Assembly (NCBI RefSeq): GCF_964355755.1
Contig: NC_092680.1
Span: 131,001 to 195,000, forward strand
DNA length: 64,000 bases
DNA from: Antedon mediterranea
Lineage: Eukaryota > Echinodermata > Crinoidea > Comatulida > Antedonidae
Direction: 5' to 3'
Positions 14,501 through 25,300 of this stretch are shown in pieces. A program made the position numbers and the translations under genes. The first letter of the stretch is position 1; each line of letters opens with the position of its first letter. The notes under the pieces were generated by a model, which searched no databases, was not told the origin of the DNA, and saw nothing but the letters and a program-made list of their open reading frames with translations.

Positions 14501-17500
14501 CTTTGATATGACGTTAGAGTCGCGCAGCGTAAGTTACGCGCAATTTTATGAATTTCAATGATTGATCATAGATTATAAACCAAAAGTCATTTTGTATTGA
14601 CATTTGGTGAAAATTTAAGTCATATCAAGGGCAAACTTTCTATGGATTAAAAATGGCATGTTTCACAAGAAGTTACGCGCGCACGCGCATTTAAAATTTC
14701 AAAATGCGCAAAATTAATTTCTACATTTTGAGCTTGTCAAAAATCCCCACGCGCTCGAAAAAAATTACGCGTAAGGTGCGCACGGAGCATGAAAATCATG
14801 TGTTTTTCTCTTGAATTGTGATTTTCTAGCCTTTCCTAGTCATTTTTCAAAAGATTGACATCATTTCAAATTAAATTGATGTCATACGAACACGTTGATT
14901 TAGACCATTTGTGCGCGTTTTAGTTGAAAAAGTGACAAAATATTGTCAAAATTATGCCTATTTTGAATCTAGTATAGCTCTTCAGAATCATCCATGACCC
15001 CCATTTTTTAAAATTTAATATGTAAGCAGATATGTTGTAGATATGAATTCATGCAGAATCTTTACCTCGGATGTTATGATGTCATCGTATGGCCACATGA
15101 ATGTAAAATATAGGATTTTTTACTCTTTTGTAATTGCTCATCACATTAAATAGAGCGCATCTCGCTTATACGTATTCCATTTCCCCCGATATTTTAATAC
15201 TGTCGTCAATCAACTATCTTTCGCATGAGTTAAAAATATTTTAATTTTTATGACGTCCTCATGTCTAAAAATGTAAATAACGTGGGTCACCTATTTTCAT
15301 CTTTACAGTAAATTTCAATCTGTTATAGCTCGTCAGAATAAAAAGTGATAATCATAATTAAAACGTTTTCTGGAAGCTATTGGATTGTAGATACGAATTC
15401 ATGTGAACATTTTTCAAATCAGATGTATATATTTTACGTATTCAAATTTCTTCTACAAGTTAATATGTTGTTGCTCAGATAATTTCCTTTCGAAATTGCT
15501 CTTCGTGTTTCATTTTGATACCGTCACCATGTTAAAATTGGAATAAATGGCGGGTCCCGTAATTTCACCTATTCTACACTGTATGTAATATGTATACAGA
15601 TTATACTGTGTATACTGTATAGTATATGACACAAAATTGACAGAATTCAGCACTAACAGCATATCATATTCTTCAGTTCAAGTCATAATGCCATAATCTT
15701 TTTCCGTGTGCAAAATTCCAACGTATGAAATGCGCATGGCGTTTGTCGTGCGGATGACTAACTCGTCAAAGTGACGAGTTCAAATCTAGTTGCTCATTCT
15801 GTTTCATGTTGAATGTATTAGTTAAGTATGATAATAATTTAATAGAATATTGTAAGCCTAAAATTCATGTACCCAGTTTTAACCTACTGATGTCAAGAAA
15901 CTCTTTGTAACCTAGTACAGTAGTTGGTTTACTTACTAAAAACCACAATAAATAAACTCTTCATCATCCTTTAGATTTATTCAGTATGCGTGAGTGGAAA
16001 CATTTTGTTTGGGCAACTAGACAATTTTTAAAGCGTTGAATGTATATTTGTTGATTGTTTTAGGGTTGTTGGAGTGTTAGGTTACCAACCACAGGAACTT
16101 CTAGGCAAGTGTAGTTATGATTTCTATCACCCTGAAGACCAAGCACATCTAAGGGAAAGTTTTGATCAAGGTAAGAAAGAAGGCAAAACAAACACTATAG
16201 TGATTCTATCAGAATTGCTATGGTGCTCAAAACACATGTTGTCACTACACTAATATTCACACACCGTTGTATTCTGTCTCCACCTAGGGGTCGATACCGT
16301 TGTATTCTGTCTCCACCTAAGGGTCGATACCGTTGTATTCTGTCTCCACCTTGGGGTCGATACCGTTGTATTCTGTCTCCACCTAGGGGTCGATACCGTT
16401 GTATTCTGTCTCCACCTGGGGGTCGATACCGTTGTATTCTGTCTCCACCTAGGGATCGATATACCATTTGCGCTGAGCCACCTTCTAATTCTCTGTTTAA
16501 GAATTGTTAGAATGGCAAACAATTTAATTTGGTCGGTCAGTTATCAGACATTCTTACGTACATGTCTAAGCGCTTTATAAATCGAACAACATTAACATCA
16601 GCTAATTCTCTATCTGCCTGAATTACAATTTATACAAAGAAAGACAGAAAGAATTCTGTAGACATTTTAGGCAGAGTAAATATTTACATTGAAGTCTTGT
16701 ACATCAATGGGTAACCATTTTATAAAATCATTTTTATCTAAACTTTGATGATTCATGTGATTTTATGAATGTGATGAATTACATTAATAAATAAATTTCA
16801 CTGAACGGAAATTTAAATTATACTATTTGAAAAATATTCAGGTTATCATCAAGAAAAGGAAACATTTTGAAAATTTAATTTTCTTCAATAGAAAAAAAAA
16901 CATTCTACTCAACTCAAAATTAAAATGATTTTTTATAATTGACAAGGACTTTTTTTATTATAATTGTGTTCATCGATCAGATGGAATGTTATAATAGCTG
17001 CAAGATTAAGTAATATATTAAAGTTAGTTTTTAATTGAAAGAAGTCTGCATAAGGCAAACATCTATATTTATTTAATGTCATCCAATCAGTAATCTATTT
17101 GATTTTATTTGTTTTGATTTTTTAATCTCTCTAAAATGTGTATAATTGATAAAAATCTGTTTAAACTATTTTTCCATTGTAGTTGTGAAGTTAAAAGGTC
17201 AAGTGCTATCAGTCATATATCGTTTTCAAGGAAAGAATCGAGAGTGGGTGTGGCTTCGAACCAGCTCTTTCAGCTTTCAAAATCCTTACACTGATGAAGT
17301 GGAATATATAGTATCTACCAATTCATCTTCAAAGTATGATCATTTTAAATAGCCCCAACTTGTGTTATACTTTGTTGTGATGCACAAAGGAAATTTACCT
17401 GTGTGTATATATTATTATAAACTGTAAATTGATTGTCTTTGGACAATACAACTGTACATGTTGCATACAATCCCTGTTTTTATAATATTATATAACCCTT

Positions 17501-19312
17501 TCAATAACAGCTATACAAACTAAGATTTATCTATCATGTAGTGTATGTACCCTTTCAAAATATACAAACTAAGATTGATCTATCATGTAGTGTATGTCTA
17601 TATATTTATGTTATATTAAAAACTTTAAAAATCAGCGTTTGTGAATTAAAACTATTTCAGTAAAAACACACAGAATTAATACAAACTGTTTTTCTTTTAA
17701 ATAGAAATATGCAACAGCCCCATACTCAAGACTCCTTAGATGGTGTGAATAAAGTGAAAGGGCCAGAGGCCACTTCAATGGGGCCTTATACAAGCAGTCT
17801 ACACCAAGGAACAGGTTACCCACACCAAGAACCTAATGCAGACAAACGAGCACAGGATGGCAAGTCAGAAACCTTAGCTCGCTACTCTGTATACAGAGGG
17901 CCTATACCTCAAGGCCCAAGCAGTAAACCAGGTGTGTTAGCCCAGACATATGGAGTATCTAACTATCCTATGCCAAGGCCTGGACATGGATATGGTCCTG
18001 TACAAAGTGATGATAGATCTGGTGTCCAAGCTAGTAAAGGAGGCTTTGTACAGAGTTCAGGCTCTTGGCCACCATCCTCACAGTACCAAGCACAGGTAAT
18101 TATGCTTTATTTATTTGTGGATGTAAATTAGAAAAACAAAAATGTCTGTCAAATAATTCAAAATTTGAATCTAGAGATTTTTTTTCTGTGTTATCGTTTT
18201 GAAAGATTTTCCTCTTTGATTAATAATATTTATTTTGTATTCTTATTCAGGTTGGTCCATCAACTGTGTCTACCCCTCCTACGCAATATTCTAGAAATCA
18301 GTCTGTAAGCAATCAGACCTCCTCCCCTACACCCACCTATACACAACTACAGGCCAATCCACAAAGAGCAATAGGCTTCCCATATCAGCAACATCAACAG
18401 GATAAGCAAGCAGGTATGTAAAATCAATATACACTCATTGATTGACATCAACATTTTATTTTGACAACAAAACATTTATTGTATGTACAATCAATATACA
18501 CTCATTGATTGATATCACCATTTTATTTTGACAACAAAACATTTATTGTATGTACAATCAATATACACTCATTGATTGATATCAACATTTTATTTTGACA
18601 ACAAAACATTTATTGTATGTACAATCAATATACACTCATTGATTGATATCAACATTTTATTTTGACAACATTTATTGTAACTAATATTAAACCAATGAAT
18701 ATCAGGTACAAATGAGTATTCTCACTTTTCAGGTAAATTTAACTGTTTATTTTCTTTATAAGCAAATTATTATTTATTGGTTTTTTTGTGCAAAAGTAAA
18801 TAACTTTTATTAGAAATTTGTTTTTATTCATCTTTATTTCATGTTTTAGGGAATACATTGTTAAGTAATAAATTGCCAACAGCAAGATAAAGGACTGATA
18901 ATGTATAAAGAAAACGCTTGAATAATTTCCATTCATATACTGTCAAATTTAATGTTTATTAATTACGCTATCTGACATAGACGATGACCTGTATTGACAT
19001 GACCCTCTCCTCCTTCCTAATATCCATCAAACTGACATGATCAATGTTGACATATCTGGCCTATTTTCATCCACAGTGCAAGCTGGTATGGTTGCATATG
19101 GCGGTAGACCAGATGGGCAGAGTGTTAGTCGAAGAGATCCGGCAATGTGGCAACAATGGCAGCCAACCAATCCTGGATCAGAAACTGCTCAAGCACAAAC
19201 GCAGGAATTCTCTGAAATCTACAGTATGCTTGATGGACAACAACCAGCTTTTAACACACAAGTTGAACCAGAATTTAACGACCTCCCAATGTTTCCCCCT
19301 TTTTCAGAATAG
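2565..19312 (+). CDS. ARNT: Aryl hydrocarbon receptor nuclear translocator (ARNT / HIF-1beta), 5' end missing
   Basis: ARNT is the shared class II bHLH-PAS partner of AHR, HIF-alpha and SIM; it acts in the nucleus and binds E-box-type half sites. Coding exons: 2565-2606, 3072-3229, 4135-4214, 7651-7743, 12846-12963, 13126-13155, 13352-13549, 13941-14127, 16064-16170, 17183-17333, 17705-18095, 18251-18413, 19077-19312. All junctions are GT-AG with agreeing phases. About 650 residues are visible. The basic region reads [14 protein letters not shown], followed by the helix-loop-helix (visible residues about 9-67). PAS-A is at about 80-240 ([23 protein letters not shown]) and PAS-B at about 285-388 ([24 protein letters not shown]). 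A Gln/Pro/Gly/Ser-rich tail follows and ends in MFPPFSE, as in vertebrate ARNT. The first exon starts inside a codon, so at least one upstream exon is missing. ARNT and vertebrate ARNT2 cannot be separated here; a single pre-duplication orthologue is likely. Confidence 0.97.
3230..4134 (+). other. ARNT intron after the bHLH exon
   Basis: AT-rich intron with donor GTGAGA at 3230 and acceptor ACAG at 4131-4134. I see no other feature in it. Confidence 0.8.
4215..7650 (+). other. Large ARNT intron (3.4 kb)
   Basis: AT-rich intron between the exons encoding LKHLILE and AADGFLFV. It has no long tandem array. A stretch of about 55 bases ending in CTTCTTCAGTTT recurs nearby at 6410-6440 and 6485-6520. 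The short open frames at 4641-4940 and 5301-5564 show no family resemblance and are probably chance. Confidence 0.75.
7744..8280 (+). other. Start of ARNT intron before the satellite array
   Basis: Donor GTAAGG at 7744. The stretch is AT-rich with no recognisable feature until the 54-bp satellite begins near 8281. Confidence 0.7.
8281..9136. repeat. 54-bp satellite array, left block
   Basis: Tandem units of 54 bp, with a 58-bp variant carrying an extra TGTA, contain GTGCACTGTAGTATTGTATA and CTAGTGTATTAACCTGACAA. Variants include GTGG for GTAG, CTAGTGCATT, and TTTCAC for TGTCAC. The array lies in the ARNT intron between exons 7651-7743 and 12846-12963 and is interrupted at 9137 by a transposon-like insertion. 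Confidence 0.97.
9137..9852. mobile_element. 716-bp non-autonomous DNA transposon inserted in the satellite
   Basis: The satellite unit is broken at TACCTA and resumes at TAGTGT, so TA is duplicated (CTA or TAG if the end is shifted by one base). The insert has 14-base terminal inverted repeats matching at 12 positions: GGGGCCTGTTCGTA on the left, and GGGTCGTGTTCGTA when the right end is read in reverse. Looser pairing continues inward for about 30 bases (GGTTGAAAATA against GGTTAAAATA). The GGGCCTGTTCG-type end resembles PIF/Harbinger-like MITEs; this family call is tentative. The insert is clearly GC-richer than its surroundings. It contains only short open frames (minus strand 9367-9618 and 9324-9515, plus strand 9190-9522) with no transposase motif I can defend. 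Confidence 0.85.
9853..12792. repeat. 54-bp satellite array, right block with higher-order structure
   Basis: The same 54/58-bp unit resumes after the insertion and runs to 12792, ending about 50 bases before the acceptor of ARNT exon 12846-12963. Both blocks together hold roughly 70 copies. Unit variants recur in register: the rare variant GTCACACTGT followed by the TGTATGTAG form begins at 9931 and again at 10641. That spacing of 710 bases equals 13 units, two of them long. Confidence 0.97.
13690..13800 (-). mobile_element. Possible LINE 3' tail fragment
   Basis: Read on the minus strand, this stretch contains CATGACAATAAAGTTTTATC and an upstream AAAACAAATTTCATG block. That resembles the 3' untranslated end of some CR1/L2-type LINEs. 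No reverse transcriptase code is present. It lies in the ARNT intron between exons 13352-13549 and 13941-14127. The family assignment is from memory and weak. Confidence 0.35.
14145..14420. repeat. Tandem palindrome repeat (TTATCCGCAACTT hairpins)
   Basis: About five units of 45-48 bp. Each contains TTATCCGCAACTT and its exact reverse complement AAGTTGCGGATAA, separated by up to three T, followed by CCCTTGTGATTGTATGAAA. The array is preceded by a related hairpin, GTTATCCGC-ATTCA-GCGGATAAC. It starts about 20 bases after the ARNT exon 13941-14127 donor. Short open frames here are by-products of the repeat. Confidence 0.93.
14421..16063. other. Intronic block rich in CGCG motifs, possible large non-autonomous element
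   Basis: From 14421 to about 15785 the sequence carries repeated GCGC/ACGCG words (TTACGCGCGCACGCGC near 14683, ATTACGCGTAAGGTGCGCAC near 14764) that are rare elsewhere in the window. Near its right end are GCGGATGACTAACT and the inverted repeat ACTCGTCA-AAG-TGACGAGT at about 15759-15780. Together with AGTTATCCGC near 14153 these could be the ends of one 1.6-kb element, but the terminal pairing is imperfect. No coding potential was seen. Confidence 0.4.
16256..16462. repeat. 33-bp minisatellite, about 6 copies
   Basis: Units contain CCGTTGTATTCTGTCTCCAC followed by CTAGGGGTCGATA, with small variations (AAGGG, TTGGGG, CTGGGG). Because 33 is a multiple of 3 and the unit has few stops, several frames on both strands stay open; these are not genes. 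The array lies in an ARNT intron, about 85 bases after exon 16064-16170. Confidence 0.95.
16463..17182 (+). other. Remainder of ARNT intron
   Basis: AT-rich intronic sequence up to the acceptor TTGTAG at 17177-17182. I see nothing further in it. Confidence 0.7.
18414..18681 (+). repeat. 67-bp minisatellite starting exactly at an ARNT splice donor
   Basis: ARNT exon 18251-18413 is followed immediately by GTATGTA. That heptamer is the first seven bases of a 67-bp unit whose copies start at 18414, 18481, 18548 and 18615. The later copies begin GTATGTACAATC where the first has GTATGTAAAATC, and the last copy has a short deletion. Each copy therefore starts with the same 5' splice-site-like heptamer. 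Confidence 0.93.
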
Positions 19313-19381
19313 AATAGTCCATAATCTTCTGCTACCGAAATCAGCTTTTTTCTATTTATTTTATTTCTTTCTGTTTTATAT

Positions 19382-19387
19382 AATAAA
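19382..19387 (+). terminator. Candidate ARNT polyadenylation signal
   Basis: AATAAA lies about 70 bases after the ARNT stop codon; another candidate is near 19437. This part of the genome is AT-rich and chance AATAAA words are common, so use of this site is inferred only from position. Confidence 0.4.
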
Positions 19388-19461
19388 TAATCTGTTTGGT
19401 TGATAATTAATATTATCATTGGTATAATTGTTAATAATAAAATTAAAAATGATTTTAATTA

Positions 19462-19723
19462 CCGTATTTATTTGAATAAACACCCTGTGCCACATGTGTT
19501 ATATACACACATTTCTAGTTGTAGTTGAATTCATTGATTGACACAATCGACAATTTACCAAGCATTTTGATACAATTTTTACTTCTCGATATCTATTTGA
19601 TTATGTTACTATATTATGGCCAAAAACATAAACACCTCCCCGAATAAACACCTTCCTTGAAGACACATCCCTCTATAAAAAAAAACCTCCTGAACAATAA
19701 AATGATAATTCAAATAAATACGG
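19462..19723. mobile_element. 262-bp MITE with 16-bp terminal inverted repeats and TA target duplication
   Basis: The element begins CCGTATTTATTTGAAT, and its other end is the exact reverse complement ATTCAAATAAATACGG. TA flanks both sides (19460-19461 and 19724-19725), as for Tc1/mariner-type insertions. Inside are GAATAAACACC and CGAATAAACACCTTCCTTGA words that recur in partial form at 22905-22965 and 46098-46167. It has no coding capacity and lies just downstream of ARNT. Confidence 0.85.
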
Positions 19724-19725
19724 TA

Positions 19726-22378
19726 TGTTTTGAAGAAGTTGAAACTGAATGATAGTTGGTGCTAATTGGTATATTTGAACAAAACTATTAAATAGTATGT
19801 AATGCTTAATCTTGTTGCTTAAGTTGAAATGAATGATGTTTTAACATTTTCAAACCTGTTATTACATACACAATTTTATTAGACATATTTATTGAATATG
19901 AACAATATATTTTTTTGTGAAATGAAGTATTTAACAACCAGATGTTCAAAATCTAAATTTATATATTATATAAAATTATATAATGATATTTAATGTTTGT
20001 TTTTGTCATTATCTATTTTATAATAATGTATTACATTGAATTTAGTATCATTAAAGAAATGTAACTATTAAATATAAAATTGATATTACTATGGATTTTC
20101 ATATGACCTGTATGTATCCAATAAAATTGATATGACTATGGATTTTCATATGACCTGTATAACCTGTATGACCTGTATGTATCCAATCATGTAGAAAGAA
20201 AAAGCAAATTATAATTTTTAATGATATATTTAAGACCCAAATTTTATAGTTTCATAATAGTTATGTTGTGTAGCATTGTTGTTAGACAATGTGTTCACCT
20301 AATATTGTACAGTACAGATACAGTACATCATTTTATTTATTACACATCCTATGCTTGACTCATCATCAATCAAAAAAAAATATCATACTGATTTAAAGAT
20401 AAATGAAAATAAAAACAAATGAATGTTTGGTCTAATAAAGGGACAATTCTTGTAAATTGCTCAAATTTGTACCCAAAAGAAAAAAATAGTTTTCTCTTGT
20501 TTTTTTTGTTGTAAATACTAACATAGCAATAGAAGTATTAGTTTTAAGAAAAGTGATTTTTGGGGATTGTAACAAAATAAAATAACTTTTTAAAGTAACA
20601 TGTTTGTAATAATTCATAACATTTCAATGAATTTTATTGTACAAAATTCCTTTAAATCGTTGTTTTGTCCGCTTTTATGCTATTTTTAGAAGTGTGTATA
20701 CTACAATTTTATTTATTTTTTTTATTATTATTGTGTAAAATAAAATGTTTGTGATGTTGCTTTTGTAATAAAATGTAACATTTATGTTTTATGGCAGCTC
20801 TGATGCTTATGAAAGTGCTGGTAACATTTTTAAATAGGCTTCTTTTTCTGTGTAAACCTAAAATAACATGTAAGGGAGGGTAGAATGACCATGTGTACAT
20901 CATGTACAAGCTCAATTTCATTTAATTTTACTTGTATATTAAATATAGGCATATACTGTATGAGGCCTAGTAAAAACACATTTGTTTTGTGTAGTGTAAA
21001 GGCCTATTTGGAATAATAACGATCGACGTATGCATTTTTCCTACATAAAACAAAAAGAAATCGAAAAATCATTTATACATCCAATCAAATGACGTCATGA
21101 TTAGTAAGAGAAATAATATTGTGACAATGCAATGATTGTATTGTTCTTATTGATCATGATGACATAATAGCATAACAATTACCATAGGAAAATGTAGGAG
21201 AATTATGAGCACCACCAGATTTGGAGAGAGATAGTGGTTACAGTAAAAAATACCAGACCAGCTAGAAAAACAACAAAAAATGTATATTTTCACACCAGTT
21301 GTACCATGTATGTCCGTTTCTATCATGGTTTTGTTGGGAAAAGTAACATAATGATTGATAGTGGAATAAGAGGGTCCATCCACTATCCCCTATAGGCTGC
21401 CTCTCCGAACACGATTAATTTGTAAACATTTTTTTTTCTTATTTTAGTGCAGGCAACCTTCTTTTGTAAGTGTAATTCATAGATATTTTTGTTGCATGTT
21501 TTCACTAAGTGCTAATAAAAACGCTGATGTATAAATGGTTCAATGTAATGTTTTGACTATAGACCAGATGTTATTTACTTCAACTTTACCGAATAAAATG
21601 CATTTTTTGGTTATAATGAATTTTGAGGCTCCATTTGTTTTCTATAGTTTTATTTATGTAAGAGATGCACAATTAATGACTTGAATTTTGGGTGCATTAA
21701 AGAACAACATAAAGCTGAATGCTGATTTATAAATGGTTTACTTTAATATTGAAATACTAAGCCCTCGATTTCATTCCAAGTTGATTTCTTATTTTTTTTA
21801 AAAAACTGTGAATTCTCTTGACTTAAAGAATGCGTACTTGATTATGCAGTACTCTTAAGAAGTATCGTGATAGTAAGTAAGATACTGTGGCGGAGTGGCC
21901 TAATAAACATAATTATTTATAATGGTTTTTATTTTCCAAATAATGAATATCATTATTTAATGATGTCAGTATTTATTAATATAATTATTAAATGATCCAG
22001 ATAACAATTATACGCCTTTCAACTTCTAGTCTAGTAAAAATATAAATATTTTTACACATATGGCGTTTCATACTTGTATTACTTTAGTTTTGATTTTCAG
22101 ACAAAAATCGCTGTCGAAATAAAAACAAATAAATAAAAAAATAAGACAATACAGACTTGGGGCAAGTCTATTGAACTTCCTATATAATATAAATAATTTA
22201 GGTACAGAACAATAAATTTACACTTGGCGCCTCATAGTATTACAGTATGTTGGTCTGTTGGTCACATCACTGCAGCTGCTACTGCTGCTAGATAAACCCT
22301 TCATTGTACTCTAGGCCTAGGCTAGGCTCTAAAGATCGAAAACATTGTAAATATATATTTTTGTAGCGTCCTTGTTTG
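19726..22378. other. Spacer between ARNT and METTL9
   Basis: AT-rich sequence with no supported gene. A short local duplication of GGATTTTCATATGACCTGTA occurs at about 20093-20175. Several AATAAA words (for example near 20120 and 20576) could serve a longer ARNT 3' UTR. The region just before 22379 should hold the METTL9 promoter and 5' UTR; I see no clear TATA or initiator motif. Confidence 0.6.
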
Positions 22379-25300
22379 ATGGTTAATAATGAAAAATTCA
22401 GATTTTTGTATATAACACCTGTAGTGTTATCTTTCTTCAATGTCGTAGGCTTAGGCCTAGGCCTAACTCGACCCAACAAAGCAAGTTGGAAAATGGACAG
22501 CAGGGCTTTACACATCCGGAGCCCGCTTGCTCGAATGATGTTCACCAAGCACATACAAGGTTGCTTTGAAAGAAGTAAAGTTGAAAGCTACGCTCACAAA
22601 GTAAGTTGATTGACTTACTACTCAATTTGAATATATATATATATAGTCTTAGTACCTCTAACTAGCCTGGCCCTAGATGATGATCACGTAACTAAACTAG
22701 CCTAGCTAGGCTAGGCCTAGCTAGTAGTAGTAGTAGGCCTAGCCTACTAGCTAGGCCTATACTATTACTAATAGGCCTAGCTAGGCTAGGCTTACATTAC
22801 AATTTGACCAACCAAGCAAGCATTTTTGATAGAAATGTGTTAGGCCTAGTCCTACTGTATTTTGTATCACTTCTTGATAATGATATAATATTGTGTTTTT
22901 GATTAGCCTACATCCAAAACAAATACCTCCCTCGAATAAACGCCTTCCTTGAATAAATATGTTATGGTACTTTATTTTTTTTTTAAACATGTCTAAGAAG
23001 GAGTCGGCCAGTTTGTCGACACAGATTTCAACGCAACTAGTGATCTTTCGAACCAATTCAACTCAAAGTAACATTTTATACTTAAAAAAATATTAATAAT
23101 ATAATATTAAAATGAGAATCTTTAACATCATCTATAAATTTGGTATATTTTCATTATTATTAAATACTTTCTGCAGTGGTATGAAAGCAATGACGAACTA
23201 TTGAGTGATGAAATCAGGTCATTTTTTATTAAGTCTAACAAAGACGAAGAAACAGACAAGTTTTTGGACAGTTGTTATGAAAAATCAGACTGGATATTTA
23301 CTCAGCTATCAAAGGGCATTGCTAAAGCATTTTTAAGTTTTTTCATCTCTCAAACCACAATCAATGGGTAGGTATTTATTGTATAGCACATCATCTCTCA
23401 AACCACAATCAATGGGTAGGTATTTATTGTATAGCACATCATCTCTCAAACCACAATCAATGGGTAGGTATTTATTGTATAGCACATCATCTCTCAAACC
23501 ACAATCAATGGGTAGGTATTTATTGTATTGCACATCATCTCTCAAACCACAATCAATGGGTAGGTATTTATTGTATAGCACATCATCTCTCAAACCACAA
23601 TCAATGGGTAGGTATTTATTGTACAGCACATCATCTCTCAAACCACAATCAATGGGTAGGTATTTATTGTATAGCACATCATCTCTCAAACCACAATCAA
23701 TGGGTAGGTATTTATTGTATTGCACATCATCTCTCAAACCACAATCAATGGGTAGGTATTTATTGTATAGCACATCATCTCTCAAACCACAATCAATGGG
23801 TAGGTATTTATTGTATAGCACATCATCTCTCAAACCACAATCAATGGGTAGGTATTTATTGTATAGCACATCATCTCTCAAACCACAATAAATGGGTTTT
23901 GTAAACTACTCAAGTTTACAAAAAAGAAACATATAAATCTTGATAATCTAAGATGAAATACTTTGCCACTACCATAACAATATTCTAAAAAATATCCATA
24001 TTTAATGGCACCTTATTATACTGTATACCATATTTAATGGCACCTTATTATACTGTATACCATATTTAATGGCACCTTATTATACTGTATACCATATTTA
24101 ATGGCACCTTATTATACTGTATACCATATTTAATGGCACCTTATTATACTGTATACCATATTTAATGGCACCTTATTATACTGTATACCATATATAATGG
24201 CACCTTATTATACTGTATACCATATTTAATGGCACCTTATTATACTGTATACCATATTTAATGGCACCTTATTATACTGTATACCATATTTAATGGCACC
24301 TTATTATACTGTATACCATATTTAATGGCACCTTATTATACTGTATACCATATTTAATGGCACCTTATTATACTGTATACCATATTTAATGGCACCTTAT
24401 TATACTGTATACCATATTTAATGGCACCTTATTATACTGTATACCATATTTAATGGCACCTTATTATACTGTATACCATATTTAATGGCACCTTATTATA
24501 CTGTATACCATATTTAATGGCACCTTATTATACTGTATACCATATTTAATGGCACCTTATTATACTGTATACCATATTTAATGGCACCTTATTATACTGT
24601 ATACCATATTTAATGGCACCTTATTATACTGTATACCATATTTAATGGCACCTTATTATACTGTATACCATATTGTAAGAGTTATATGTGATTCAATATT
24701 AAATTTATTATTTTCTATAGGTTGTTACAGAGAGGTTCAATGTTTGTTTGTTCATCGGAACAGTTTCGTACTTTAGCTTCAATAGATGTAAATTGGAAAG
24801 GTAGAAGTATGCTTGATTTAGGTGCAGGGGACGGTATGGTAACACAATACTTTGCACCTCATTTTGAAGAAGTTTACGTAACTGAAATGTCAACCACAAT
24901 GCAATGGCGTCTACAGGAAAAAGGTTTCAAGTAAGTCATTTGGTAGGCCTAGAGAGGGCGGCAAACACAGTAGTTAAAACCAGGAAGTCGCAAAGTGATT
25001 ACCTTAACCTTGAAATCACTTCTACCGCGGACTGTCCGAAATCAGAAATTTTGTTTTGAAACTTTTTATAATCTCCCGAAGAGAGAAATATAGAACAATA
25101 TTGTAATGATGAACACAAATGTTACTCAATCTATGTTTTGTGGAACAGATAGGGTAGGCATCCAAGGAGGAGATCCATACAAAAGTTTTGCATTGTGTAT
25201 ACCTATTTTAGAATTAAGCATAATTTATATATAGATGACCAGGATTGTGGTCCTACGAAACATTAAGCATAATTTAGATGACCAGGATTGTGGTCCTACG

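Noticed and set aside
16195-16522. Three open frames of 90-96 codons with repeated peptides
   Set aside because: Products of the 33-bp array in an ARNT intron, with no splice or family support.
23333-23891. Open frames of 175 and 182 codons on both strands
   Set aside because: The 48-bp period keeps frames open. The only real code here is the METTL9 exon ending at 23367.
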